DNA from: Hyphomonadaceae bacterium
Lineage (GTDB): Bacteria; Pseudomonadota; Alphaproteobacteria; Caulobacterales; Hyphomonadaceae
Direction of reading: 5' to 3'
DNA: 39,541 nucleotides
NCBI GenBank assembly: GCA_947478925.1
Contig: CANJXY010000010.1
Span: 1-39,541 of the forward strand
The number at the start of each line of letters is the position of its first letter. Within the stretch, counting starts at the first letter, position 1. This document shows, in pieces, positions 1 through 7,828 of this stretch. The notes beneath the pieces are model-generated. The model searched no databases. It worked only from the letters and a program-made list of their open reading frames with translations, and was not told where the DNA came from. The translations under genes were made by a program, and so were the position numbers.

Positions 1-32
1 CGCGCGGCCCCCTAGGCCTGGCGCCGACTTCA

Positions 33-797
33 TCAGCCTTGCCTGAAATCCCCGTCTGATTGCAGTTGTTCAGCCGCAGACGCTTGCCAGGCCCGCACCT
101 GCCAGAAGGCGGGCTCGAGCTTTGCCGCTTCTTCATAGCTGGCGGCATTGTCGATTGCGGCGGTAACCCTTTCGTTCAAGGCCACAAGGCCCAGATATGA
201 CGCCATGTTCCGATCAATGACATAGGTGGCCGATGCGCGGATGAGACCGAATGTCAGGTTCTCCGCGGAAGGCTTTGCCTTCCCGCGGCCGGTCAGGTTT
301 TCGCCGAGCGCGGCGCTGACTTTCGCGGCCCGCTAATTGTCGTTGTCGACATCGTAGGAGGTCAGTGCATTGACGCCGAGAAAGGTCACAAGGTCGACAC
401 CGGGCAGCGTCGCACTCGCTTCAAGCGCCGTCTGAAGTCCGTTGCGGGTATCGCCATTTGGCGTCAGCTTGAATTGCGAAAGCAGCAGCAGCAACTCGGC
501 GCCGATGTGGAACGCATCTTCCCCGTTGCCCGCCAGCGCCGCCGTCGCATACCTGCGCGCGGCTGCGTAATCCGTCGCCATGAAAGCGGCGAAGCCAAAC
601 TCATTTGCGATGATCGGCAGATCCGTCCGGCCCTTGGCCAGCGTGGCCCAGGTCGAGGCTGCCTCTGCAGCTGCCTTCCTGTAGTCCTTCGCCTGCATCG
701 CGTCGTTGAAGGATTTGATGTCGGCGAACGCAGGCAACGCCAGACAGATCGCGGCGGCGGACACGGCGACACGCTGCAGAAAACGCGCATACTGCAT
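33..797 (-). pseudogene. exported protein of unknown function, interrupted by an in-frame TAG
   Basis: The minus strand starts at ATG 795-797, behind a GGGGAG ribosome binding site, and encodes a clear signal peptide (MQYARFLQRV then a hydrophobic stretch ending LALPAFA). The mature part is Ala-rich and helical, like a TPR or solenoid protein, but I recognise no family. After 154 residues the frame meets TAG at 333-335. The same frame then stays open for 99 more codons to TGA at 33-35, with the same Ala-rich composition (e.g. ASATYVIDRNMASYLG, KLEPAFWQVRAWQASA). The intact product would be about 254 residues. This looks like one nonsense substitution rather than a natural end. A sequencing error, amber suppression, or a working shortened protein are alternatives. 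A GTG at 813-815 is a weaker start. Bases 1-32 show nothing. Confidence 0.65.
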
Positions 798-932
798 CGC
801 ACTCTCCCCAACCACGCCGCGACCTTAGTCAAGTCGCCGCCTGGCCGGCAAGATTGGCGGCCGGCCAATCTGCAGGCTTGCCTTTGCGCACCACTTCGCC
901 CTAACGCTGCGATGAGCGTGGAGGAAGTTCGC

Positions 933-2591
933 ATGCGCAGGATGCTTTTTGCTATCAGTGGATTGCTAGCGCTTTCGGCCTGCACGACCACAGCGTCGAC
1001 CATCCCCGTCAGCGGCGCTGCCGTTGAGGTGCATCTGCTGGCGATCAACGATTTTCACGGCAATCTCGATCCGCCTTCGGGAGGTGTGTTTGTCGTCGAT
1101 CGCGCCAATCCGCTGACGCGTGGCTCGGTTCCCGGAGGCGGAGCGCCGCGCCTGGCTACGGCGGTGAGGGAACTCAGCAAGAAGTCCAATACGGTCATGG
1201 TAGCAGCCGGCGACATGATCGGCGCCTCGCCGCTGCTGTCGAGCCTGTTCCATGACGAGCCGACTATCGAGGCTCTGTCGCAGATGGGGCTCGCGATCAC
1301 GACGGTCGGCAATCACGAGTTCGATGAAGGCTGGCAGGAACTGCGCCGCATGCAGAATGGCGGCTGCCATCCGGTCGATGGCTGCAAGGGCCCGAAACCA
1401 TTCGCAGGTGCAAAGTTCGAGTATCTCGCTGCCTCGACCTATCTCGACGACGGCACAACCCTGTTTCCGCCTTACGCGATCCGCGAGTTCGGCGGCGTGA
1501 AGGTCGGCTTCATCGGGCTGACGCTCGAAGGCACGCCTGACGTGATCACGCCGGCGGCGCGCGCGGGCATCACGTTCAAGGACGAAGCAGAAACGGTGAA
1601 CGCGCTGGTGCCGCAGCTACAGGCCAAGGGCGTCCAGGCCATCGTCGTGCTGCTGCATGAGGGCGGCTACACAAACAACGCGCAGGATGATTGCCGCGGC
1701 CTCACCGGCACGATCACCGAGATCGTTCCGAAGTTCGACAAGGCGGTGGATGTGGTCGTCAGCGGCCACACCAACGGGATCTATATCTGCAACGTCGATG
1801 GCCGGTTGGTGACCAGCGCGGGCGCCTATGGCACGCGCCTGACCGATATCACGCTGATGATCGACCCTACGAGCGGCGATGTAATCGGCGCGAAGGGCCG
1901 CGATGTTCCGATCGCAGAAACCCAATTTGCCGAAGACAAGGCGCAGATCGACCTCATCAGCGCCTATCGCAAGCAGGCTGAGCCGCTGATGAAGCGCCCG
2001 GTCGGGGCGATCACCGAGGCGATCACGCGTCGCGGCGGACAGACTGGTGAGAGCGCGATGGGTGACGTCATCGCGGACTCGATGTTGGAAGCCGCGCGAC
2101 GGCAGACCGACAAGGTGGATATCGGCTTCATGAACCCGGGCGGCATCCGCTCGGACCTGCCCTTCCACGATGGCGGCAAGACGACGTTCAACGACATCTT
2201 CACGGTGCAGCCGTTCGGCAACGATCTTGTCGTGATCTCTCTGACAGGAGCCGATATCGAGACGGTGCTGAAGCAGCAATACCAGACGAGCGGGAACAAT
2301 ATCCTGCAGGTATCGGACGGTTTCACCTTCACGTGGAAGCAAGCGGCGGGGCAGCCGATCGAGATCGTGCCCGGCTCAGTGAAGCTCCACGGACAACCGA
2401 TCGTGGCAACACAGACCTATCGGGTGGTGACGAACAATTTTCTCGCGGGCGGCGGCGACAGCTTCTTCGCCTTCAAGTCGGGTACTGGGCGCCTGAACAT
2501 CGGCAGCGACATCGAGGCGCTTGAAGCCTATTTCAAGAACCACTCGCCGATCACGCCCACGATCAAGGGCCGGATCAACAAGGTCGACTAG
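933..2591 (+). CDS. 5'-nucleotidase / 2',3'-cyclic phosphodiesterase family lipoprotein
   Basis: This 552-residue protein belongs to the UshA/CpdB-type metallophosphatases, which hydrolyse extracytoplasmic nucleotides to nucleosides and phosphate. ATG 933 follows a GGAGGAA site; the frame is open far upstream, but that part has no protein-like features. The N-terminus is a lipoprotein signal with lipobox LSAC (Cys17), so it is probably anchored in an envelope membrane. The metallophosphatase domain shows NDFHGN (39-44), AAGDMIGASP, GNHEFDEG (about 125-132) and VSGHTN (about 277). The C-terminal substrate domain has NPGGIRSDL (about 400) and an FGNDLVV segment. The length is normal for the family. 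Its TAG stop and the stop of the convergent next gene share the palindrome CTAG at 2588-2591. Exact substrate preference cannot be told from sequence. Confidence 0.9.
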   Translation: MRRMLFAISGLLALSACTTTASTIPVSGAAVEVHLLAINDFHGNLDPPSGGVFVVDRANPLTRGSVPGGGAPRLATAVRELSKKSNTVMVAAGDMIGASPLLSSLFHDEPTIEALSQMGLAITTVGNHEFDEGWQELRRMQNGGCHPVDGCKGPKPFAGAKFEYLAASTYLDDGTTLFPPYAIREFGGVKVGFIGLTLEGTPDVITPAARAGITFKDEAETVNALVPQLQAKGVQAIVVLLHEGGYTNNAQDDCRGLTGTITEIVPKFDKAVDVVVSGHTNGIYICNVDGRLVTSAGAYGTRLTDITLMIDPTSGDVIGAKGRDVPIAETQFAEDKAQIDLISAYRKQAEPLMKRPVGAITEAITRRGGQTGESAMGDVIADSMLEAARRQTDKVDIGFMNPGGIRSDLPFHDGGKTTFNDIFTVQPFGNDLVVISLTGADIETVLKQQYQTSGNNILQVSDGFTFTWKQAAGQPIEIVPGSVKLHGQPIVATQTYRVVTNNFLAGGGDSFFAFKSGTGRLNIGSDIEALEAYFKNHSPITPTIKGRINKVD

Positions 2592-3286
2592 GCAGGCATC
2601 AACAACGCCGCAGCCTTCGCCTCTTCTCTGCGGACCGCCAACTGCTTCGCACGCATAGGCTCGTAGCTATCGCGTGTCGCCTGCGACGCCAGGTCGGGAT
2701 GGCCCGACTCGAAGGGTGGCGCAGGCGCGTATTCGAGCCCGAGCTGGACCATCTTCGCAAAATCCTCGCCGGCGATTTCCGCGAGCACGGTGAACGCGAA
2801 GTCGATGCCCGCCGTCACGCCGCCGCCGGTGATGATGTTGCCATCGCGCGCAACGCGCGCGGGATCGTGCGTGGCGCCGAACAGCGGCAGCAAGTCCGCA
2901 TAGGCCCAGTGACACGCGGCGCGCTTGTCCCTGAGCAGACCGGCGGCGCCGAGGATCAGCGAGCCTGTACAGACAGACGTGATATAGCGCGCGCCGCCGG
3001 CGAGACGACGGATCTCCGATGTGAAGCCAATGTCTTGCGCGATCTTCGTCGCCCCTACACCTCCGGGAACACAGATGAGGTCACAGCTTCTTATGTCTGC
3101 GATCCGCGTCGTGCCGCCGAAGGTGAGGCCGTCAGCCTCCACTGAACCGCCGTCCGGGCTTGCAACAATCGTCTCCGATCGCGGCAGCCGGCTCAGCACC
3201 TGGTGAGGGCCGGTGAAGTCGAGATGCGTCATGCCGGGCCAGATTGCGAACACTGTTCTGAATGTCGTTCCGGCTTCTGTGTGCAT
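2588..3286 (-). CDS. DJ-1/PfpI family protein, isonitrile hydratase-like
   Basis: This 232-residue protein is a DJ-1/PfpI (class I glutamine amidotransferase-like) enzyme. The nucleophile elbow is VCTGSLILGAAGLL, with Cys106 as probable catalytic residue. The early segment WPGMTHLDFTGPHQVL and the CHWAYADLLPLFG segment resemble the isonitrile hydratase branch (InhA of Pseudomonas), which turns isonitriles into N-formamides; that assignment is inference by likeness. I chose ATG 3284-3286 because CAGGAAATC precedes it. An ATG 15 bases further upstream lacks a ribosome binding site. It is divergent from a GlxA-type regulator carrying the same fold, so the regulator probably controls it. The C-terminal tail is Ala/Lys-rich. 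Confidence 0.8.
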   Translation of the reverse strand: MHTEAGTTFRTVFAIWPGMTHLDFTGPHQVLSRLPRSETIVASPDGGSVEADGLTFGGTTRIADIRSCDLICVPGGVGATKIAQDIGFTSEIRRLAGGARYITSVCTGSLILGAAGLLRDKRAACHWAYADLLPLFGATHDPARVARDGNIITGGGVTAGIDFAFTVLAEIAGEDFAKMVQLGLEYAPAPPFESGHPDLASQATRDSYEPMRAKQLAVRREEAKAAALLMPA

Positions 3287-3408
3287 GATTTCCTGGGGCA
3301 TCGGGGGAGGAACCTCGCTCTACGAAGCCAATGTGCCTCAATCAGCGACTGGCTGAAATGACAATGTTACCTCTTTTTCGGCCAATGCCGATCTGCTAAG
3401 ATCGCTCC
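3287..3408. promoter_or_regulatory. divergent control region between DJ-1 enzyme and GlxA-type regulator
   Basis: The 122-base gap must hold both promoters. It contains two small perfect inverted repeats, TCAGC-GACTG-GCTGA (3342-3356) and TCGGC-CAAT-GCCGA (3378-3391). The heptamer GCCAATG occurs twice (3327-3333 and 3381-3387). These are candidate sites for the AraC-type regulator, but repeats this short also occur by chance. Confidence 0.3.
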
Positions 3409-4410
3409 ATGGCAAAGACACCCTCTCCCCGTTCGCTGAAGCCGCGCACCATCGGCGTGCTGATCTTTGACGACTTCCAATTGCTCGATGCGGCTGGCCC
3501 GATCGGCGCGTTCGAAATGCCGATGCGCGGGATGAACCCACCGCCCTACAAGCTGACGGTCATCGCGCCGAACGCCGGACCCGTGAAGTCCTCCTCCGGC
3601 GTGGTGTGGATGGCGGAAGCGATGCCGCGCCTGCCGAAATACGACACGGTGATCATCGCCGGTGGATGGGGCTCACGCACGGCGATGCTCGATCCGAACG
3701 TGCAGGCCTTCGTGAAGGCGGCGATGAAGACAGCGCGGCGCGTCTGTTCGGTCTGTTCGGGGGCGTATATTCTGGCGCAGGCCGGCGTGCTGGACGGCAA
3801 ACGGTGCACGACGCACTGGGGCCGGACACCAGATTTCCAGAAGCGCTATCCGGACGCAAAGCTGGAGCCGGACTGCATCTACACACGCGACGGCAAACTG
3901 TGGACGTCAGCTGGCATCACGGCGGGGATCGACCTGGCGCTGGCCCTGATCGCGGACGATCTCGGGGAGGAAGTGTCACGCCGGTCAGCACAGGAGCTGG
4001 TGGTTTACCATCGGCGGCCGGGCGGGCAGTCGCAATTCTCGGCCCTGCTGGACATCGAGCGGATCGAGGGCCGGTTCACGCCCCTGCTCGGCTGGATGCG
4101 CGAGCGGCTGGATGAGGATCTGTCGGTCGAGACCTTGGCGGGCCAATCCAACATGAGCCCCCGGAACTTTGCCCGCGCCTTCGCGGCCGAGACCGGCACA
4201 ACCCCGGCCAAGGCGGTCGAGCGGCTGCGGCTGGAGAGCGCCCGGGAAAGGGTGGAACATACCAGCGCGCCAATCGACGTGGTGGCGCACGATGTCGGTT
4301 TCGGGGATCCGGAACGGATGCGGCGGGCGTTCGTGCGCGCGTTCGGCCAGCCGCCGCAGCAGCTGCGGAGACTTGCGCGGGCAGCGCTTGCTCAGTCGGC
4401 CGACGTGTAA
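3409..4410 (+). CDS. GlxA-family transcriptional regulator (DJ-1/PfpI domain plus AraC-type HTH)
   Basis: This 333-residue protein has two parts. Residues 13-200 are a DJ-1/PfpI-like sensor domain (GVLIFDDFQLLDAAGP, AGGWGSR, VCSGAYILAQAG with a conserved Cys at 116). Residues about 225-325 are an AraC/XylS DNA-binding domain: LSVETLAGQSNMSPRNFARA is the first helix-turn-helix and IDVVAHDVGFGDPERMRRAF the second. Family members activate catabolic genes for amines, carnitine, betaine or isonitriles. Its divergent neighbour is an enzyme of the same fold, so local control of that gene is the simplest reading. The effector is unknown. Its 3' end overlaps the convergent small gene by 19 bases. Confidence 0.88.
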   Translation: MAKTPSPRSLKPRTIGVLIFDDFQLLDAAGPIGAFEMPMRGMNPPPYKLTVIAPNAGPVKSSSGVVWMAEAMPRLPKYDTVIIAGGWGSRTAMLDPNVQAFVKAAMKTARRVCSVCSGAYILAQAGVLDGKRCTTHWGRTPDFQKRYPDAKLEPDCIYTRDGKLWTSAGITAGIDLALALIADDLGEEVSRRSAQELVVYHRRPGGQSQFSALLDIERIEGRFTPLLGWMRERLDEDLSVETLAGQSNMSPRNFARAFAAETGTTPAKAVERLRLESARERVEHTSAPIDVVAHDVGFGDPERMRRAFVRAFGQPPQQLRRLARAALAQSADV

Positions 4411-4607
4411 CGGGCAATACGCCCGTCGAGTTCGGCCAGACGAATACGCCAGACGAGAAGTTCGCGGGCGGTTAGACCCCCCTGGGCCGGCGATACCGGC
4501 TCGAGAGATGCCAGATCCGTCGCAATCCGCTCGCGGCGTTCGCGCAGCATTTGCAGGGTTTCGATGCGGGCGTCTTGGTGGTGCATGATGGAGAAAATAG
4601 GAAGCAT
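4392..4607 (-). CDS. small protein of unknown function
   Basis: This is a 71-residue, charged, probably fully helical protein (QMLRERRERIATDLASLEP, ELLVWRIRLAELDGRIARY) that looks like a short coiled-coil hairpin. I do not recognise it. The start is uncertain: ATG 4605-4607 gives MLPIFSIM, and an ATG seven codons later gives MHHQDARIE; neither has a good ribosome binding site. Its last 19 bases overlap the convergent regulator gene. It lies 57 bases downstream of hpt on the same strand and may be cotranscribed. Support is its amphipathic pattern and its filling of an otherwise empty gap. Confidence 0.5.
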   Translation of the reverse strand: MLPIFSIMHHQDARIETLQMLRERRERIATDLASLEPVSPAQGGLTARELLVWRIRLAELDGRIARYTSAD

Positions 4608-4664
4608 GGAGCCGATGACGAGTCGACTCTCGCATGCAGAGAATTGATCGCGGGAAGGAGCCTC

Positions 4665-5240
4665 TCAGGCGCCCTTGATGGCGCCGACAAACGGCAGGCC
4701 ACGCATCTTGCCGGCATCGTCCATGCCGTAGCCGACCAGGTAGCGCGATGGCGCATCCCACGCCCAGGCGTCCAGTCCGTCGGCCTCGACCTCGGGTTTT
4801 CGGGCAAAAACGCAGGTCAGGATCTCGGCCGCCCCTTTGGCTCCAAGGTGCTGGCGGGCGAAGGCAAGGGTCCGGCCGCTGTCGAAGACGTCATCGATCA
4901 GCAGGACGCCGCGTCCCTCGAGCGAGCGGGAGATATCGGCCCGGACCACAATGCGCCCGGAACTCACGCGCTCATCATGGTAACTTTCCAGCCAGAGGGC
5001 GTCGAACCCGAGGTCCAGCCCGCGGGACATCAGGGCGCGCATCAGGTCGGCGGCAAAAGGGGTGGCGCCCAGCAGGGTGACGACCCCGGTCCACGGACGG
5101 CCTGACAGGCGGGGGGCGAGGCGGTCTGCGAGCGCGCCAACACGGGCGTCAACCTCCGCAACCGTCAGCAGGATATCGACATTTGGCGGGACGAACGGGT
5201 CAGTGATGGCCGGCCTCCGGCGCGGCGGGCGCCGGCGCAT
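4665..5240 (-). CDS. hpt: hypoxanthine phosphoribosyltransferase
   Basis: This is a purine-salvage enzyme that makes IMP or GMP from hypoxanthine or guanine and PRPP in the cytoplasm. The PRPP-binding loop is VLLIDDVFDSGRTL (about 112-125 in the 191-residue form). ESYHDERVSSGRIVV fits the flexible loop, and YLVGYGMDDAGKMRGLPFVG is the typical C-terminal motif. Family proteins start close to VDILLTVAEVDARV and are about 180 residues long. No in-frame ATG, GTG or TTG lies there. The nearest is ATG 5238-5240, which adds an Arg/Pro-rich leader and overlaps the upstream gene by 41 bases. An ATC at 5205-5207 sits six bases after a GGAGG and would give the expected length, but ATC starts are very rare. 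Function is secure; the start is not. Confidence 0.88.
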   Translation of the reverse strand: MRRRPPRRRPAITDPFVPPNVDILLTVAEVDARVGALADRLAPRLSGRPWTGVVTLLGATPFAADLMRALMSRGLDLGFDALWLESYHDERVSSGRIVVRADISRSLEGRGVLLIDDVFDSGRTLAFARQHLGAKGAAEILTCVFARKPEVEADGLDAWAWDAPSRYLVGYGMDDAGKMRGLPFVGAIKGA

Positions 5241-6099
5241 GTTCCGTGGCAGGGGTTTTCGGCTCGTCAGCGTGGGCGACCGCCTGTGTCGCTTCGGCCG
5301 GGGCGCCGGTCGGAGCAGCGGCATGCGGAGCCGCCGCAGGCGCATGGGCCGGGGTCGCCTCGATCTGGGTTTCCTTGCCGCCGCCGGTCTCACCATCCGA
5401 GTACGCGAAGGTGACGGTCAGGCGGTAGGTCTCGACCGGCGGAGCTTCAAAGCGGGAGGTAAATTCGGTTCGTTCGCGCGGTTTTAGTTCAGCCACCGCC
5501 AGTTTGTCGGTCCATGTCTGGACCACCTTGCCGCCCTCGTCTTTCAGCGTCACGCGCAACTCGGGCGTCGGGCGCGCCTCTTCGCTGTTGTTCACGGCAG
5601 CGCCTGTGACGGTGAGGACCGGGGTGGTGCCGTCGAAGGAGCGCTTGGCGGTGACGTTTTCCAGCGTCAGGCCGAAACGGTTCACGTCCAGACCAACCAG
5701 CCGGTAGATCGACGCGGCGCGCGGGAAGGCCTGGGCGACATCGTTGCGAAACAGAACGGCCACGCCAACCATGGACAGGAAAACAAAGCCGGTGGCGAGC
5801 CAGGCGATGGTGACAGCCCGTCCCTGAGCCTTCTTGCGCTTGGCATGCTCCCGCGCGCGGTATTCGGCATGGGGACCAGCGCGGGCCTTGGAATTGGCCT
5901 GGGCGGTCTGGCGCAGGCGCTCAACCTGCTCGCGGGTCAGGCCGGTATCGTCCTGCGCGACGGCGGTTTCGCCTTCATCCTGCAGTTTTGCGTGCCAGGC
6001 ATGGCCGCATGTGGCGCAACGTACCCGCCTCCCCTCCTTACCAATGGAGGAGTCCTCGGCGAAATATCGCGTGTCGCAGGAGGGACAGACCAGGATCAT
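5200..6099 (-). CDS. MJ0042-type zinc-ribbon membrane protein with DUF3426-like C-terminus
   Basis: This 299-residue protein starts at MILVCPSC. The N-terminal zinc ribbon has Cys5-x2-Cys8 and Cys28-x2-Cys31, as in the MJ0042 family. A charged linker follows, then one membrane helix (about 96-117, TIAWLATGFVFLSMVGVAVL). The next domain is beta-rich (about 125-240; ENVTAKRSFDG, LTVTGAAVNNSEEARP) and resembles DUF3426. The last 50 or so residues are a low-complexity Ala/Pro/His tail ending GHH. It is probably an inner-membrane protein with a cytoplasmic zinc finger. The family is common beside ftsEX in alphaproteobacteria; its role is not established. It overlaps the upstream part of hpt, so the two are probably cotranscribed. 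Confidence 0.82.
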   Translation of the reverse strand: MILVCPSCDTRYFAEDSSIGKEGRRVRCATCGHAWHAKLQDEGETAVAQDDTGLTREQVERLRQTAQANSKARAGPHAEYRAREHAKRKKAQGRAVTIAWLATGFVFLSMVGVAVLFRNDVAQAFPRAASIYRLVGLDVNRFGLTLENVTAKRSFDGTTPVLTVTGAAVNNSEEARPTPELRVTLKDEGGKVVQTWTDKLAVAELKPRERTEFTSRFEAPPVETYRLTVTFAYSDGETGGGKETQIEATPAHAPAAAPHAAAPTGAPAEATQAVAHADEPKTPATEHAPAPAAPEAGHH

Positions 6100-6187
6100 C
6101 GCACTATCGGAATCACACTTACGGTTAATATAGTCCAATTGGGGCTGGAATCTGATCCGCTGGGGCGGACGGAAACCCTCGCGGAGT

Positions 6188-6916
6188 ATGATGCCAGAAC
6201 ACGAATTTCCCAGTGATGAACCGGTTTTGAGGTTTGACCGGGTCGGGCTCAACTATGGGCCCGATTTGGACGTTTTGGCTGATGTTTCGATGACTTTGCG
6301 CCCGGGTTCCATGACTTTCCTCACAGGACCGTCGGGCGCGGGCAAGTCCACACTGCTGAAACTGGCCTATCTGGCGCTGCGGCCCACGACCGGGCGGGTA
6401 TCGATTTTCGGGGTCGATACGGGCGCCCTGCGGCGACGTGACCTTGCCCCGCTGCGGCGGCGGGTGGGGGTCGTGTTCCAGGAATTCCGCCTGCTCGACC
6501 ACCTCTCGGCCTACGAGAACGTCGCCCTGCCGCTTCGTGTCATGGGGCGCCAGGAGGCTAGCTACCGGAAGGATGTGATCGATCTTCTGACCTGGGTCGG
6601 ACTGGGCGACCGGCTCGACGCGAAACCGGCGACGCTATCGGGCGGTGAAAAACAACGGGTCGCGATCGCGCGCGCCGTCGTCGCGAAACCTGACCTGATC
6701 ATCGCGGACGAACCAACGGGGAATGTCGACGAGGAAATGGGCGAACGCCTGTTCCGCCTGTTCCGTGAGTTGAACCGGCGACTGAAGACGACCGTCTTGA
6801 TCGCGACCCACGACATGGCGCTCGTCCGCCGGGCGAAAGCGGATGTCCTGCGCCTGGCCGACGGAATGGTCGTGCGCGTCCAGGCTCCACCTGACTCACC
6901 TGAGGCGCTAGCTTGA
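6188..6916 (+). CDS. ftsE: cell division ATP-binding protein FtsE
   Basis: This 242-residue ABC ATPase is the partner of FtsX. The FtsEX complex acts at the division septum and controls peptidoglycan hydrolases. Walker A is GPSGAGKST (47-55), the Q-loop lies in VFQEFRLLDH (Gln98), the signature is LSGGEKQR (150-157) and Walker B is LIIADEPTGN (170-179). The H-loop is ATHDMALV. VFQEFRLL is typical of FtsE. Two adjacent ATG codons (6188 and 6191) follow GGAG; spacing favours the second. The 88-base gap to the divergent zinc-ribbon gene must carry both promoters. The stop overlaps the TTG start of ftsX. Confidence 0.95.
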   Translation: MMPEHEFPSDEPVLRFDRVGLNYGPDLDVLADVSMTLRPGSMTFLTGPSGAGKSTLLKLAYLALRPTTGRVSIFGVDTGALRRRDLAPLRRRVGVVFQEFRLLDHLSAYENVALPLRVMGRQEASYRKDVIDLLTWVGLGDRLDAKPATLSGGEKQRVAIARAVVAKPDLIIADEPTGNVDEEMGERLFRLFRELNRRLKTTVLIATHDMALVRRAKADVLRLADGMVVRVQAPPDSPEALA

Positions 6917-7782
6917 GCCGCGCCACTGCGCCCCTGCTGCCAAAGGAAGACGCACGCGAGGCGGCGCTGTTCTTCGTCGTGTGCGCGCTGTGCTTTCTTG
7001 CCGCCTTCTCCGGACTGGTCGCACGCGCAGCCTACGCAGCGGCCGGCGAATGGACGAGCGATGTTGCGGGACAGATCACCGTGCGCGTACGCGGCTCGGA
7101 ATCTGACACCATCCGAGCCATAGAGCTGGTGAAGGCGACGCCGGGCATTGCATCGGCGCATGTACTGACGCGAGCGGAGTCCGAGGAGTTGCTGAAGCCG
7201 TGGCTGGGTCCGTCCGGCGTACCTGCAGACTTGCCCTTGCCGCATCTGATCGCAGCAGAAGCAGTGCACGGCGCCAATGGCGTTGGCGAGCGCGTTGGTG
7301 CAAAGCTGAATGAAGCAAAGATCGACGCGAAAGTGGATGACCATGCGATGTGGTCGGCCGACGCAAGACGCGCCACGGACACGATCGGGCTTGTCGCGCT
7401 GTCGGCCGTGCTGTTGCTCGCGGCGACGGGTGTTGCCGTGATCGCCTTCGCGACGCACGCAACGCTGCTGGCGCGGCGCGATATTGTGGAGCTGCTGCAT
7501 CTCACCGGCGCCAAGGACAGCTTTGTTGCAGGATTGTTCGAGCGGCGCTTCCTGATGCTGGGCGTACAGGCGGGGGCGCTCGGGGCGCTGCTGGCGTTTG
7601 GTGCTGCGGCTTTCATCCTGTTCGCCGTGCGGCAGGCGGATGAGCAGGCTTGGCTGCTGCCGCAACTGTCCTTGTCGCTTGCGGACGGGCTGATCCTTGG
7701 CCTGTCGCCGCTTGTTGCAGGGGCGGCGGCTATGCTCGCCGCGAAAGTGACCGTGATGCGGTCGCTTTCGGACATGGTTTAG
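6913..7782 (+). CDS. ftsX: cell division protein FtsX (ABC permease)
   Basis: This 289-residue permease has the FtsX layout: a cytoplasmic N-terminus, a first membrane helix (about 18-38, LFFVVCALCFLAAFSGLVA), a periplasmic domain (about 40-155), and three more helices (TIGLVALSAVLLLAATGVAV; the region around GVQAGALGALLAFGAAAFIL; LADGLILGLSPLVAGAAAML). REDIVELLHLTGAKDSFVA-type sequence (here RRDIVELLHLTGAKDS) is the coupling-helix region typical of the family. Translation begins at TTG 6913-6915, overlapping the ftsE TGA as TTGA, which suggests translational coupling. Neighbours downstream suggest one operon with the DUF218 and plsC genes. Confidence 0.92.
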   Translation: MSRATAPLLPKEDAREAALFFVVCALCFLAAFSGLVARAAYAAAGEWTSDVAGQITVRVRGSESDTIRAIELVKATPGIASAHVLTRAESEELLKPWLGPSGVPADLPLPHLIAAEAVHGANGVGERVGAKLNEAKIDAKVDDHAMWSADARRATDTIGLVALSAVLLLAATGVAVIAFATHATLLARRDIVELLHLTGAKDSFVAGLFERRFLMLGVQAGALGALLAFGAAAFILFAVRQADEQAWLLPQLSLSLADGLILGLSPLVAGAAAMLAAKVTVMRSLSDMV

Positions 7783-7828
7783 GGGCACGGTGTTTGGAAA
7801 ACCGGCTGTTCTGCTATGAGCTGACCCC

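Noticed and set aside
333-335. Recoding of the TAG as pyrrolysine
   Set aside because: No pyl genes or context are visible, and these bacteria are not known to use pyrrolysine; a nonsense mutation or suppression is simpler.
474-932. Plus-strand frame joined upstream to the 5'-nucleotidase
   Set aside because: It is antisense to the signal-peptide gene and Arg-rich without protein-like pattern; the lipoprotein signal and GGAGGAA site place the start at 933.
6123-6139. Possible CtrA-like site (ATTG-N7-TTAACC on the minus strand) between the zinc-ribbon gene and ftsE
   Set aside because: Only one half matches the TTAA-N7-TTAA pattern; too weak to annotate without knowing the lineage.
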